A stretch of 64,000 nucleotides of DNA from Acanthochlamys bracteata (Eukaryota > Streptophyta > Magnoliopsida > Pandanales > Velloziaceae). The stretch spans positions 5,272,501-5,336,500 of the forward strand of contig CM034128.1 in assembly GCA_019914995.1 (NCBI GenBank), in the 5' to 3' direction. Shown one piece after another: positions 48,670-63,784 of the stretch. Position numbers and translations under genes: made by a program. The notes below the pieces were generated by a model. It did no database searches. It saw only the letters and a list, made by a program, of their open reading frames with translations, and had not been told where the DNA came from. The stretch's first letter is position 1. The number at the start of each line of letters is the position of its first letter.

Positions 48670-48772
48670 TGCTAGGGTTCATTTTTCATTCGCCGCCGTT
48701 GCTCACTCTCTCAGTTCTCAAACTTCTTCGTTCCTCACCGATCTCTCTCTCTCGTTATCACTCCTTGCGACA
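48670..48772 (+). promoter_or_regulatory. uS11 promoter/leader with telo-box-like motif
   Basis: CTAGGGTT at about 48,673-48,680 is the reverse of the telo-box AACCCTA common in ribosomal protein promoters. A CT-rich leader (CTCTCTCTCTCG) precedes the ATG, as in plant ribosomal protein mRNAs. The proximal part is duplicated in reverse at 45.4 kb. Confidence 0.5.
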
Positions 48773-51153
<2,381 letters not shown>

Positions 51154-52534
51154 TTTCCCTATTCTGTATTATTGCATGGGAAACAAAAGTTTGGAACAAT
51201 TCTACAGTACCTCTGTTTGGTTTATAAAATCATTTTTGTAGCTGCTTTATGATTTTATTAACTGATCTGAACTGTGGTTGTCTTAGAAGACTGCAATTTT
51301 TCCATTTTGCTTCTGGATCTGCTGTTGATCAGTAGATAATCTATAATTCCATATTTCGTAAATAGTATTGAATGGATTCTTATGGAGCAATCAGGTTGAT
51401 CCGCCCATGCTTGTATTGTGCTGTGGTGGTGATGCAACTCCAGATATTTATTTGCACCCTCATCCAAACTTTGTCAGCTGCTGGTTTGTTTAATTTGCAG
51501 TTGATTTTCACGGATGGGACATTCATAGATCTACCTAGCACAAAGGTGCTTGTTATTTTTCTGATGATTCTTGTCTTGCTGTTGATGAATTATTTTGTAA
51601 TATTATGTATCGGTTACCGTGGGTTTTATGTTCTAGAATGGCATACTACTTCTGAGCTGGTTGTAATTTTACTTCTTGCATTTAGTAGCTGGGAGAGGCT
51701 TATCGCTGGTCCTGAGCTAAAAAGTTCCCAAATATGTGCAATGAATTTTCCTTATCTCGGAGACTCAGTTGCAAATAAGATGAGAGGGGTTGTAAGTAGC
51801 CAACATTTGGAGAAACAGTTAGCTGAAATGTCATTCTTCAGTAAGAGAATACCAGGAGTTTGCTGTTGCAATCTCTAGTTTGGCATTAGGCGGCTACATT
51901 TTCTTTAAATCCTTCGAGTATATTTCTCTTTTGTGTTAAAAAGGTAGAGGAATTCTTAGACCTTTGAGACATTGATTTTCTTCTCAAGTGCAATCAAAGG
52001 AGTGGCCTTGAAAGGACTATGTTGCTTACAAGAGTTGCGGACATGTAGGTTCTCTCTTTTTTCAATTTGCATTAAGTAAAAATCCTTACGATTTATTGAA
52101 AAAGGTTACACATTAATATCGTTAGCGTTGGAATTCCACTGCACTGCACTGCTTTCTTTGTAATCTCGTTACGGAATAGATCTTCTGATCTTTTCCTTAC
52201 TTTCTATCGAAGGTTTCCTTCTTCTTGATCCTTTCTTATTTTTATTGTTTATACGTTTGTTGTTTTTTGCAGCGTTTTAAATAGCACCCGAAATTTTTTA
52301 GTATAGTTTTAACTCAAGGACAAGAACGTGCTACGTTATATGCTTCAATAAACAATACGGTAAAAGATGAATGTAATGTCATCGTTCCTATAAGATCTTT
52401 GAGCGATCTTGAGCGCTTTCCAGTTAACCAGATCCTTTGAGACTGAGTGAGCCTAAACAATGTTACCTCATGTGTAGTTGTATGGGTTGTATTGGTAGAA
52501 CAAATGGTATACTTTTTTGAAGTACATTGGCCTT
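51154..52534. other. 3' flank of RPS14, no clear gene
   Basis: T-rich downstream region. An open frame at 51,372-51,878 (+, 168 codons) is Leu/Ile/Val/Phe-rich, as expected from T-rich DNA, and matches no family I know. It is probably chance. Confidence 0.4.
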
Positions 52535-53300
52535 GATAATTATAGTTGTTAAAATTTTGATATAAATTTTAAAATTTTACGATTTTATATCAAATAAAAC
52601 GATCCTACTTAGACACAAAATTTCGATCTTACTTCAATTTTTAAGATTCTTATTTTAATCCTAAAATTCTTAACATTTTGATTTTATTTGCAATCTTACG
52701 ATTTTATCTTATAAAAAATTTTCATGAATCAGAAAAGTTTTCAAAGATTTTGAGCGAAACTGTAATACGTAGAGAAGATTTGTCGTTCGTTTGTAGCAGA
52801 CGCGGTGGTGTTTAATTTATTTTGTGAGAAATTTGTTATGAGCAAAAACTTATTTTGTACGGTAATGTTTGCATGATTTTTTCTCTCTTTATGTTGAGCT
52901 AATAAAGACGATTACTTGACGCCTAATTAATTGATTACATAATAAATTAAATTTTCTAAATATGAGTATAACTATATAAGTATGTATTTATAAAATAATA
53001 ATATAATCTGTAAAAAAATTGTGATAATGAGCTAAATAAAATATAAATTTTTTTTAAAGATATAGTTTATCTGAACCACAAATTTGAATATCTTTTAACT
53101 TACTATAATAAAAAATTATGTCTTGATTTTCAGCAATTTTAACAAATACTATCTAAACTTTTAAAATTGTTAAACAATTTTATAAAAAAACTCCGATAAG
53201 TAGATTTTACGATTTTATTTAAAATTATGATTTTATGATTCTATCCAAACGAAACGATCCTAAATAAAATTTTAATCTCGACAAATTTGCTAATAATATT
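52535..53300. repeat. AT-rich element with repeated AACGATCCTA motif
   Basis: Starts near ATAGTTGTTAAAATTTTGAT. AAAACGATCCTA near 52,597 recurs as GAAACGATCCTA near 53,259, each next to ATTTTATGATT-type tracts. Probably a MITE; ends not resolved. Confidence 0.35.
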
Positions 53301-53375
53301 AACATTACTACAAATTCAAACAATTTTGTTTTTTGTCATATAAAAACATGAGTGAGGAGCAAATTAGAAGCTTAC

Positions 53376-53604
53376 CATTCGGATCTATTGTTAATTTCCA
53401 TGATGAGAACGCCATAAGAGAACATGCAAAGAAGATCAAAGTCAAAATAATAATACATGCATGTAGAATAAAATAAAAAGAGAAGATATAGAAATGAAGT
53501 GTTTGAAGTACCATTAATCCAATGTTTGGGAGGTTGGAAGTGATAGCCAGTTTTGTACTCGCCTGCGACCATAGCAGAAGGAACGTAACTTTTCATGCTA
53601 AGTG
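53376..53604 (-). pseudogene. cell-wall invertase (GH32) fragment with 9-nt mini-exon
   Basis: The exon fragment 53512-53604 reads EYKTGYHFQPPKHWIN and ends ATTAATG|gtactt. The next exon is only ATCCGAATG (53376-53384), bounded by ag and gtaagc. Together they give WINDPN, the beta-fructosidase motif whose Asp is the nucleophile; the 9-nt DPN mini-exon is a hallmark of plant acid invertase genes. No further invertase exon is found downstream on this strand, and the upstream part is cut at the border of an AT-rich repeat (53,605). It is therefore a truncated remnant. Confidence 0.85.
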
Positions 53605-53880
53605 CGTGTTTCAAATATTTATAATTAAATTACGTAAAAAAATAAAAAATAAAAAATAGAATTTTTAAAAAAATAAAGTATAAGTAAAATTTAGTATTAT
53701 ATTTTAATAGATTTTAAAGGTGTATTAAAATTTAAAAAATATAATTATATTAGAAAGTATGTAAATAAAAAAATTAGAACTAAAATTTTATATATAAAAA
53801 TAAATTTCTAAATTTTTTATATAATTAAAATATATAAATTATTTGAAATTTAAAATTTTACGAAAAATATTAGAATCACC
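53605..53880 (-). repeat. AT-rich repeat family III copy
   Basis: Begins at TGCGTGTTTCAAATATTTATA immediately beside the invertase fragment. Its reverse complement matches 63,785-64,000 over long stretches (for example ATTTATATATTTTAATTAT). Confidence 0.6.
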
Positions 53881-54044
53881 GGGCGATTAAAACTGGCACT
53901 CAGATGCATAACAGGATAACCTTCAACAGAAGCATGAAACCCTATAAAACAAATCAACACGAAAACCCAGAACCCTATTTTTTTTCATCATTCCTCTGAA
54001 ATCTGCCTGCACGCATGAAGCAGTTTGGAGACTTGTGAAAGGGG

Positions 54045-54300
54045 TAAATAGTTGTGTTTGAAATTAATTATGAAATAAAATTTTTTTAAAATAATAAATA
54101 TTTTTTTAAAAAAAATAAGTTTTATTTTTTTATTTTTAAAAAAATAATAAAAATATACAATAAAAAAATCTCATTATAAAATTTTTTTATACTTTCTAAA
54201 TTTTTAAATAAAATTTTTAAATATTTATAAAATATGTATTAAACGTGAAATAAAAAATTAAAAAATTTTGTAAAAAAAAGCAAAAACAAACGCAAATATA
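54045..54300 (-). repeat. AT-rich repeat family I copy, inverted
   Basis: Ends AAAACAAACGCAAAT and carries AAAATAATAAAAATATACAAT, the reverse of the family I core. Confidence 0.5.
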
Positions 54301-54576
54301 AATTTGGTCTAAGAAGTCCGTGCTAAACCCATTTCTCTTGATTCTTTCTTACTTACTTCTTCGCCAGACTAGCTTCAGAGTGAAACTTCTAATATTTTCG
54401 GTAAAAAGATTTTGTGATGAACAGAATTAAGAAAGTGAAGATTTATATTTATCCATTGTTTTCTTCTTCTCTGTAGCTAGATAAATTAAACTTCAATACT
54501 TACTAATTATAAAATGAAAACTAGTTATTACATGTTATTCCTTAAAGTAGCTGGCCTTTAATTAGAGAAGAATATA

Positions 54577-57500
54577 GGGCATGTTTTACTAAGCTTTAAA
54601 TTTAAAGCTTTTGGACGAAAGCTACTATTTATATATTTTTGCTGAAAAAAGCGATTGTTGAACTTTTGATAAGAAAACTGTTTTTTGTTGAATTATGTTT
54701 GGATAAATTCTACTGTTTAAAGCTTTTTTTAAAAAAAAAATTATAGATATGTTTAGCTAAACTTGTACTTATAAGTGAATAAAATATATCATAACTAAAA
54801 TATCCTTTAGTATATAATAAATAATATATTATTAAATTTATTTTCATATATTATTTAATTTTTTAAAAATTAATTTTATAATATATTATTAAAATATTTT
54901 TGTTTAATATTTTTTATAATAATATTTATAAATATATGAATAAATATATTATTATTATAATAAATTTTGAAATAATATATTTAAATTATATATAAATATA
55001 TAAATATATTATTATTTAATATAATAATAATTAATTAATTAATTGGTAGAAATGAAAAAAATATAATAATATATTAGTAATTTTAAATAAACTTTTAATT
55101 AAAAATAATACAGTCATACAGTTAATAGTTCAACATTCATACATAGCAACAAATACAATCATAATATTCATAATTACTGTCTATATATTTGATTTGCAAT
55201 TGCATCACGGCGCGCGATCCACTCTGCATCCCGCTGATCAATATTGTCTTCAAGTTGAATGTTAAATGTACTCGAAGATTCTTCAACTATTGATTCAACA
55301 AAATTAGTATATAAACAGTCATGTACTTTGCAGAATTTAATTAGACCTATATCATGTAGCTCATAACAAAATCATATAGTTAATAAGAAACTCTAACACA
55401 TATTTGTAACTGAGTTTGTTATTTAAGTCACCAATAAGTTCCAAGATAATGAAAACTAGGTGCATCTCCATTCCGATGGATACTACTATAGAATTTAGTG
55501 TAATAAGCTTGAACTTTAACTATGTGATTATCAAGATAGTAGTGAAAACATACTAATTATGTAATGAAAACCTACTGTTGCATCTCCAGCAATTACTTTA
55601 ACTATGTAATGAAAACATACTAATTATCAAGCTTGAACTAGGTATTAAGCATCGAAGCTCCTACCTCATAGTAGCAAAATACTGGAAACTAAAAGCAATA
55701 CATAAAGCAAGCAAAGGACCATATATTAAGCATACTTTCCTTGCTACAGAATTAAGAATTGATATTGAAGTGAATGTTCAATATATTGCTAATATTTGCA
55801 ATTACAATATCATTCCAGTCTCACAAACCAAACATAAAAGCACTCCTTGATTTTTCTATTTATGTCAATGCTATCTCTACAGCTGCTACTTATAGTGTCA
55901 AATTTCTTTGTGAGTAAAAATGCAATCTGCACATGCCATGATGGTCTTAATAGCATCATACAGCAGTAAGCACTGTGTTTATACATAGAAGGATCAAAAT
56001 TTAAACCCCCTTTGCTTATACATAAAAGGAAATTTGTTAACACTATGCTTCCAGTAGTAAGCACTGTGCATTTACCTAAGCAAAAACTTTGAAGTTAAGG
56101 TGCTTTTTTCTATAACTATCAAGACAATGCTAAGAGCAGAAGGCTTTTCCTATATCTCTACAGCTGCTAACTTACAAGCAAAGACAAAGGAAACAAAAAT
56201 TGCTACTTACAGCTGCTACTTATAGTGTCAAATTTCAAAGCTAATTGAGCAAAAACTAAGGTGCAGACCTAAGCAAAAACCTTGAAGTTAATGTGCTTTT
56301 TCCTATCACTATCAAGACAATGTAGCAGTTTTTTCCAGAGCAGTGGCAATAGCAGTTTTTTCCTTCTTTTTCTTTTCCATTTCATCAATAGCTAACCCAA
56401 AACAGAAACAATGTTATTGGGTATGAATATCATCAAGAGCTAGTAAGAACACTTAACCTACAGAGTCATCAGCAATGGTATTTTCTTTCCTTCCTTTGTT
56501 TCTTTGTGCTGTGTTTGGCTCTGCTTTTGATAGCAATGGTACTTCTTTTAACTAGCAAAAGTACCATTGCTGATGAGCATATAGATCCCCCTTTCATCAA
56601 GAGCTAGTAAAAACACTTAACATTAATATAACCTCTTGCCTGCCCCACTTAACCAAATATGACTCATACAATCAGCTAGGATAATAACAAGCATATAGAT
56701 TCCTACTGCACTTGATATATCCAGTCAATCCAACCAAACATAAAAGCAAAGACAAAGGAAACAAAAATGCTACTTACAGCTGCTACTTACAGTGCTATAG
56801 AAACAGTTGCTATGTCAATGCTTTTTTTTTAATCATTGAAGGGTGATAGAAGGGAAGGTAAAGAAATGAAGTGGGTGTGAAGAAGTTAGCAAGACAAAGA
56901 AAATAAAAACTTTTTGCTAAGTGAAAAAATTCCAGAGCAGTGGTAGCAGCAATCTGTTTGAGCTCTTACCAGTGCCTTCTCTTATAGACCTTCAGAAGTC
57001 CTTCACAACCCCAAAATTTCAACCTCAGCACCTGCATACCAGTAATATGTTTACTTTAGAACTGAAAACTTTCAAGATATTATGTAACTGTTTAAACATA
57101 TAATTGCTAAGCCTAGGATTTCATATAAACATGCATATAATTGCTAAGCTGGAAATACAGAAACATTCATATAGACATTCACATAATTGAATGAAAACAT
57201 GATATGAGGCTAACTGTTTTAGCTAACTGATGAAATAAATTATAAAAGTTCCCTATGCTTTTTCATATAAAAATATCTACCATGAAGGCTTCACCATATA
57301 TGCTCACACTCTAGCATGGAGCAATGTATTTTATAACTCAAAACCTCCTTTCGAAACTCTTTGGAGAAATCAGTAAGAAAGCCAAGACATGAAGATAGCT
57401 TCATATCCCTTTGCGAGAGATCAGGCAGCCAAGCAAAAGCATTCCATATGATTCAAAAAAACAGAGATACATCATCCACAGGGGTTTGCAGAAAACCTTG

Positions 57501-58482
57501 CAATTGGAGTTTGAGCAGAAACAACAGGATTCTAATGTTCAAATCAATAGTATGGATTAATCAAATAAACTCTGTTCTAAGGATCCAAGACTAATCGTAT
57601 AGCAAACCATTCCTAGCAGTGCATGAAATTTAAAAATCAGCAATCTCTCCTGCCCCATGCAAACATAACCAAAAGGAAAGAAGAGGAAAACATCCTGAAT
57701 GCTTATCATTATTACCATCTATATATATGTCTCTTTTACCATTTTTCAACAACATTTATCAAACAAATGCGAGATGAAGAAAAAAATCACAGGAAAGTAG
57801 ATAAAGAATGACAAAAATCAGAAATTTTATTGAACGAAAAAGAAAATTTGAATCAAATGAAGAAATCACGTACCTTATATCTCCTTAGTACCGACGAGCG
57901 CTGGAGACCTCTGATGCACCGAGAACTAGTTTGAATCTGAGCGAGCAGATAGTAGTTGGAAGATTTCACGGACGAGAGAGTTGAATGGGAGGTAGCTGGA
58001 AGATGGTCGGCTTTAAAGGATTTCGTGGTTGAATGGGAGAAGTGAATGGAGAGAATAACGGTGGGTGAGCGAGTAGAGAGTGTAGTGAATGGGAGAAGTG
58101 AATGACGAGAAGACGGTGGTGGGTGTGCGAGCAGAGAGGAATGAATGTCAGAGAGTGAGTGTGCTGGTTGTGGAGGGAGGAGAGTGAATGCAGGAGTGGA
58201 GCGAGCGAGTGCGGGGAGGAGAAGAGTGAAATGAGTCAGTTGCGGGTGGGTGAGTGCATTTATTGTTTGTAATTTGTCAAACTTTTAAGGGATAAATTGT
58301 CATTTCAAGTCATAAGTGAAACAAAACTCTTATTAGAAAAGCATCAATCTGATGCTTTTTTTTTTTTTCGCCGGAAAAAAGCTGCTTATCTTAGTGATAA
58401 GCTGGCGTTACCAAACATATCAGTTGACTGTGTAGCGTTTTTTCTGGCCAAAAGCCAAAAAAAAAACACTCCCAGACATGCC
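54577..58482 (-). mobile_element. probable degenerate PIF/Harbinger-like element
   Basis: The left end GGGCATGTTTTACTAAGC and the reverse of the right end, GGCATGTCTGGGAGTG, are short imperfect inverted repeats of the GGxxxTGTTTG kind, bordered by ATA on both sides. On the minus strand there is a GC-rich leader (57,890-58,260) and a splice-like donor (ATATAAG|gtacgt). Short coding-like pieces follow: AEPNTAQRNKGRKENTIADD near 56,480 and LAIDEMEKKKKEKTAIATAL near 56,350. A final piece, AEWIARRDAIANQIYRQ, stops at 55,174 and resembles the C-terminus of ALP1/HARBI1-like transposases. The DDE core is missing. The middle has internally repeated GCTGCTACTTA units. Boundaries are inferred. Confidence 0.5.
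55174..55295 (-). pseudogene. Harbinger-type transposase C-terminal remnant
   Basis: Minus-strand open stretch with FNIQLEDNIDQRDAEW and RRDAIANQIYRQ then TAA. The W..RRD.IA..IY pattern is like the tail of plant PIF/Harbinger nucleases. No DDE motif is nearby. Confidence 0.45.
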
Positions 58483-58603
58483 ATAATAGTAGTTACACTT
58501 GAAACTTGTTAATATATATATTCTTGACTAACGAATTAATAGTTGCTTCTGCATGGTCACTGCAGAATACGTTTATAATAAATTCATTGCTTATTGTTAC
58601 AGT

Positions 58604-59244
58604 CATAGTTGTAAAATCTGGACCGGTCCGTTCGAGTCGACCCGAAAACCGTCAATCTGGAGCATAAACCGATCCGGATTTATAATAAAACCGTTTATGC
58701 AATCAACCCGCTCTGACCCGTTTTGACCCGCTTCGATCCGGGTCGAACCGGGTTAAATTAAATTTTAAAAATTTTAAATTTGTGATATATTGATGCAAAA
58801 ATAATTATTAGTAAACTTATATTGAAATATAATATATAGTTTATATTTTATATTTGGATATGATAATATAAAAAAATAAGTTTGTTATATTTTATTTGTA
58901 AATATTTATTATTAGTGATTTTTAAGTTTTTATATTACTAATTTTGTTAAATCGTAAGAAAAATAACAAAATTATTTAAAATAAAGAATTTTTTTGAAAT
59001 TTATTATCTAAAATATTTTTTTATTTTTCTATATCTTTTTTGTTAGTTTATGTTTTCTTTTATGCCTTCTAACAAAAAAAAAATTTATTATTTTTTCTTT
59101 TGAAATAATAAGCGTTCGCACTATCGTCAACGCTTTAGTATTTTTGACATGACGGTTCAACCAATCGACCCGACGGGTCAACCCGTCACCTGTTGATCCG
59201 GACAATTTTTCGGTTCAATATCCGGTCCAATTTTTACAACTATG
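58604..59244. mobile_element. hAT-like non-autonomous element, copy 2
   Basis: 641 bp, same ends as the copy at 23,219 (CATAGTTGTAAAAT and TTTTTACAACTATG) and closely similar interior. It is flanked by GTTACAGT (58596-58603) and GTTACGGT (59245-59252), an 8 bp target duplication with one mismatch. No coding capacity. Confidence 0.9.
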
Positions 59245-59252
59245 GTTACGGT

Positions 59253-60910
59253 TTGTTTTAATGCATTGGATTTGATTACCTTGCGACATTAATTGATAGC
59301 AAACATTAATTTTGGTCTATACTGCTTTTGCTTGCATGATTATGTACGTACACTGATTGAATCACCTAACATATAAAAATTACACTCACCCAAAATCAAA
59401 CAAGAGTAAAACTTTTTAAGAAGACTCCAAATTAATTATACACGACTAGTACTTGCTAGTTCACAATTTTAATTTAGGGTTTTCCTATTTTGCAAGTATT
59501 TGTTATATGATAGTAGTTTCCTTGATATGTACATAATAATCTTCACAACAACAGCATTCACCGTCTTCCCTTATTTGAACAATCATTCTTCCCAAAATGA
59601 TTAGAATTCAGAAATGACGATTCAGTTTATTAATAACTCAAAAATTTTGGAAACAAACCAATGTTTCACAGAGTCTCACAAACAACTTTCAGTTAGTTGA
59701 TTGAATTGAGTTTTTATGAACACCATAATTGATTAAAAAAGAAACTGTTTGCTGATAAATTAAAAGGTTTGTCGGAGTAGATGTTTGCAAACAAACTCCA
59801 ATCAAAATCCTATAATCAGCACTTTTATTTCTATCTAAAACAAACTAAAAATTCTAAAAAACCTTCAAATTACAATCATACTCAAACCGAAAACCCATCC
59901 AGACAAACAAAAAATCCCTTTAGAAAAAACACCTTATCTCATCCCCGAGCTTTAGGAAGAAGCTGGAGAAAGCAATGACCATGACAGCAAAGATTCATAA
60001 ACACAACTGTAAATAATACCAATTCTCATTCACCTTGAATTCATAAAATAAATCGATAAATCTTTACAACTTCGTCGGCTTGATACGAGATCAATTTTGC
60101 AAAACATAAGAACAGAGAGTTGAACTTGAAATATAGTATGAAGACGTATTTTATTCCTCCCAGGTGCTCTCTTTTCAAAGGCATTCGATCAAGTAATTGA
60201 ATGGCTGTAATTCAATCAGTGATCGTGATTTCGAAGGATAGCATTAAATTTTTTTCTGAAAAATAAAGAATGAATTGGTTTGATCGGGCAGTTGTAGTAA
60301 GCGAGTGTGGGAGTGCCTATATATTCTCTACCCAATATATTACGGATATTTGTCTGAAATTCGCAATATTGAAGAGCCATCAACTGGCTCACCCCCAATC
60401 AAATTAAGAGAAAAAAGTAAAATAAAATAAAATAAAATAAAATGAGAGCTCTGATAGGCATGTCTCTTAAAGAAGCAAGCGCATCTTCGTCAACAGCTTG
60501 CTCTACGGTTGCATCTCATGGAAGAGGCAGTGTAGGAAAAGTGGATTAAAATGCTCAACCGATAACTTCAAAGAAGCAGCAGGGGAACTTCATTCATTTC
60601 ATGAAACTATCAATTTCTACAATTGCAGTTGAAAAAAAAAAAAGCAAAGCCGCAACATGACCATTGTTCGCATCCATAGGAAATTTTTGTGACCAGGAAA
60701 CATTTCAAGTAACCAATCCAAGTGGCAATCTTGTGTAATCCAATGCATTCGATTATAAATCTGTATAAATTCATGACATAAAATGGCTTTGTAACAGGTA
60801 GCCATTAGAAAGTGGATATAGTTTAATTACCTTGCGTATCATAAAATCATAATTTCATGGTACAACTCAAAACCAGGAATCTCCATTGCAGCAAAGCACC
60901 GAAAACAGCT
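59253..60910. other. intergenic, 3' side of RNase H2A
   Basis: AT-rich with scattered short frames and no recognised gene. An (AAAAT)n run lies at about 60,416-60,442. The last few hundred bases are probably the RNASEH2A 3' UTR. Confidence 0.5.
60416..60442. repeat. (AAAAT)n microsatellite
   Basis: Five uninterrupted AAAAT units plus partial copies. Confidence 0.85.
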
Positions 60911-62748
60911 TCACTGGAACTTGCTAAGCAATTCAAGCTTGCGAACATGAAAGAACTTGCAACGACCTTTGCCAGAAGATTCAATTTCCTCAGTTTTCAT
61001 TTTATACCCAGTGAAACCAACACTTGAAAGTTTAAGTTGCCTTTTGCCATTCCCATTGCTGTTGCTTTCATCTTCCAATTTATCAGCCTCCCTAAGAATT
61101 TTTGACATAATACAAATCAGTTGAAACTGCAGCAATGAGCTCGTCAGATTCAAGGAGAACGCAAAATGTCAACAAGGTAAAAACAAAATCCATCCACATT
61201 TACCCATATCAGTTGTTTGTTAAGCCATACAAGAAAACATATGTTTCTGGGAAACATACCAAATTACTTCAACCTTGTCTTTGAAGTAAGGACTGCATGT
61301 TCCCCAACTAAAGCGAACAAGGGATGGGAATCCAAACACAGGATGCTTGTGATGATCCAACCAAGCTTTAGTTTCAGGATCTACAAGTGACATTGAACGG
61401 CATCTAAGCACTTAGTCTTAGTGAAGGATGTAGCAACATTGCCTAAAAGCAAAAATTCACCTCCTGGGTATCCGGATCCAAAACTCCGGTGCATATTTCC
61501 ACCAGTTTCGTCAAGAATCCAATTGCGTAGAGCTCTGTCCCTGGTAACCTGCATTGAATTGTTCCAAAGCATCCGAACTGAGAGATGATATTTGCTATTT
61601 AGTTAATCCGATATGCAGAAGCTCTGCGAAGCATACTATTGACTTAATAAAAGAGATTATCAACTCCTTATAGATTTTCCCATAGAAATTTAGTTTGGCT
61701 TTTAAAAAACCCTCACTTTTGCAACTATGCTTGCTCCACTAACAACAGGATAGAGGCTATCAGCTTTCTTGGCAACAACAAATTTGATGCCTGGAAATCT
61801 TTCCGAAAGCTTTATTCTGTACTTCTCTGCGTCTCCAACAGTATCGACATATACCTTTCAAATAATACAGAACCTAAGCAAAATGATGAAACATAAAGAA
61901 ACCGAAGAGAAAGTCTGTCAATCAAAGTCTCACATCAAGAGCATGAGATCCTTATTACCTCTGTTAAAAGAACTCCCATGTCAAGAACTTTTCTAACAAG
62001 ACCCATAGCTGAATTATGCGATATCTCATTCAGATTGACTTTCGTCCTACATCATCAAAATAGAAATTTTACAATTCAGATGAAGAGAACAACAAGGATG
62101 TAATTTTAAGCATACAAACTTCTTAAGCATTTTTGCTGACAATTCCCTCGGGCCTATAACATCGACTTCCCACCCAATAGAAGCATCAGTTTTAAGGTTT
62201 TCGAACAACTCTTCTCTCTTTTCCTCTTTTAGAGTCTTTGAATCTGTTCACAGGAAAGAAAAGAAAAGTAGCGTTCTGATCGCTTGCTCTACATAAAAAT
62301 AAAAAAAAACAGAAAATCATCTAGGTCAGGCATTTGCTGTTGTTCATATTCGTAAGCTTCACATAGTTCAAACCAAGTACTTAGGTAAACAATGGCACAA
62401 CAAAATATATATAAATTTTCAGTTCGATTCTGTAATCTCTAGCTCAAAGAAAGAAAAAGTCGTCTGACAAATTTCTAACCGGCAAAGTTGAGAGTGGCAA
62501 GAGTACTTTGGTAAGACTCCGCACAATACAAACACCCATAAACCATTGGACCTGTTCATTAAAAAAAAAAAAAAGAACCAAAACCATAAAAATCAAATGT
62601 TAGAAATCCAATAAAAATCTAAGATTATTCCTTCTAACTTAAGATTTTGAGAGAAAAGAGTACCAAGAACAGGGCCGCGGCCAGCTTCGTCGATGCCCAT
62701 GATGCAAGGGTCTGAAGCCCATTCCGGCAACGGCGAACAAGATCCCAT
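60911..62748 (-). CDS. RNASEH2A: ribonuclease H2 catalytic subunit A
   Basis: About eight exons. The first, 62664-62748, encodes [20 protein letters not shown] then EAGRGPVLG, with the catalytic Asp-Glu pair of the type 2 RNase H motif. Later exons give [54 protein letters not shown] (third Asp), [20 protein letters not shown] (fourth Asp), [17 protein letters not shown] and [16 protein letters not shown]. The tail is Lys/Ser-rich and ends ELLSKFQ. RNase H2 removes ribonucleotides and RNA-DNA hybrids from nuclear DNA together with subunits B and C. All four carboxylates expected for the active site are visible. Its promoter has telo-box and site II motifs typical of S-phase genes. Confidence 0.95.
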
Positions 62749-62852
62749 GATTATTTGAACGATTGAACTTCTCCCAAAATCTGGTTTCCAACTTTACCAC
62801 GAGAAAATTGATTAGAATCCACCTGATTTCCCGCCACAGCTCTATGACATAG

Positions 62853-62914
62853 AACCCTAAACTACCACGTGATGGGCCTCCAAAGCCCATGTAAATGGGC
62901 CATTCTTTAGCCCA
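62853..62914 (-). promoter_or_regulatory. telo-box, G-box and site II cluster of RNASEH2A
   Basis: Within 62 bp lie AACCCTAAA (62853), CACGTG (62866), TGGGCC (62873), GCCCA (62885), TGGGCC (62896) and GCCCA (62910), starting 105 bp upstream of the ATG. Telo-box plus TCP-type site II motifs are known in plant replication and ribosome genes. Confidence 0.6.
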
Positions 62915-63784
62915 TACAAGTGATTTAGTTGGCCGGCCTTCTTTGAGTGGGCTATTGGTTACCAATAATGAACGCCAACTGGCGTTTGATTATATGGCCG
63001 CTATTGAATTGCTTGAATGATTGCCTGAATTCAGACAGGTCTAAGGATCCTTTGGCAAAATTTTTTTATTTAATTACAATATTGTTTAATAAATGTTATA
63101 GTATTTAATTTTTAAATAAACATATAGATAAATTATATATGTAATAAAATTTTTATTATTTTTTGAAGTAAATAAAATTAAGTTTATTTTCGAGAAATTT
63201 CAATAATTAAAAAAAACGCTCCTAAATTTAAGCATTTTTAAACAATCTCTAAAAATTGCACAGGAAAAATTATTTAAGGATTATTCATGTACATATTAAT
63301 AACTTTTAATGTCCTTAAATTACTCTAACTTTTTCTTTTCTGAAAATATCAACTTCTCATGCCCTTAACAAAAACTCTTCAAACTTAATAGGAAGGGAGA
63401 AGGTACGGTAAAAGAGGGAGAGATAAGGGGCAGGGAGTGATTATGAAAACTATTTTTAATAAAAATATTTTTATTTAATTCAAAAAATAAATATTATTTT
63501 TATTTTAAAAAATAATAAAACTAACTATAATAAACTTTTCTTATATAAAATTTCTTTTATTTTTTTTATAAATTTAAAAAAATAATGCCAAACAACACCG
63601 TGAAGGGACGTCTTCACCTGATGGGGTGCCTGCGTTCACTTAAGGATTTGACCAAATTTCATGCATGCAGACACCTGGAAGTGTGTTGTAATTGCTGTCG
63701 GGCATGTATCTGTGACCGAGTGTAGACCGCAAACATTCCGAACACTTTTTGAATTGTTTTCTGAAAGTCCGTGGAAACAATCGG
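62915..63784. other. AT-rich intergenic, repeats
   Basis: Contains a family I-like copy (63,055-63,240) and a related AT-rich stretch at 63,430-63,590. No gene seen. Confidence 0.5.

Noticed and set aside
51372..51878. 168-codon open frame downstream of RPS14
   Set aside because: Hydrophobic composition follows from T-rich DNA and no motif is recognised, so it is not called as a gene; a transcript or homologue would change this.
59781..60398. Short frames on both strands at 59.8-60.4 kb
   Set aside because: No recognisable domain, poor composition and no splice support; treated as intergenic.
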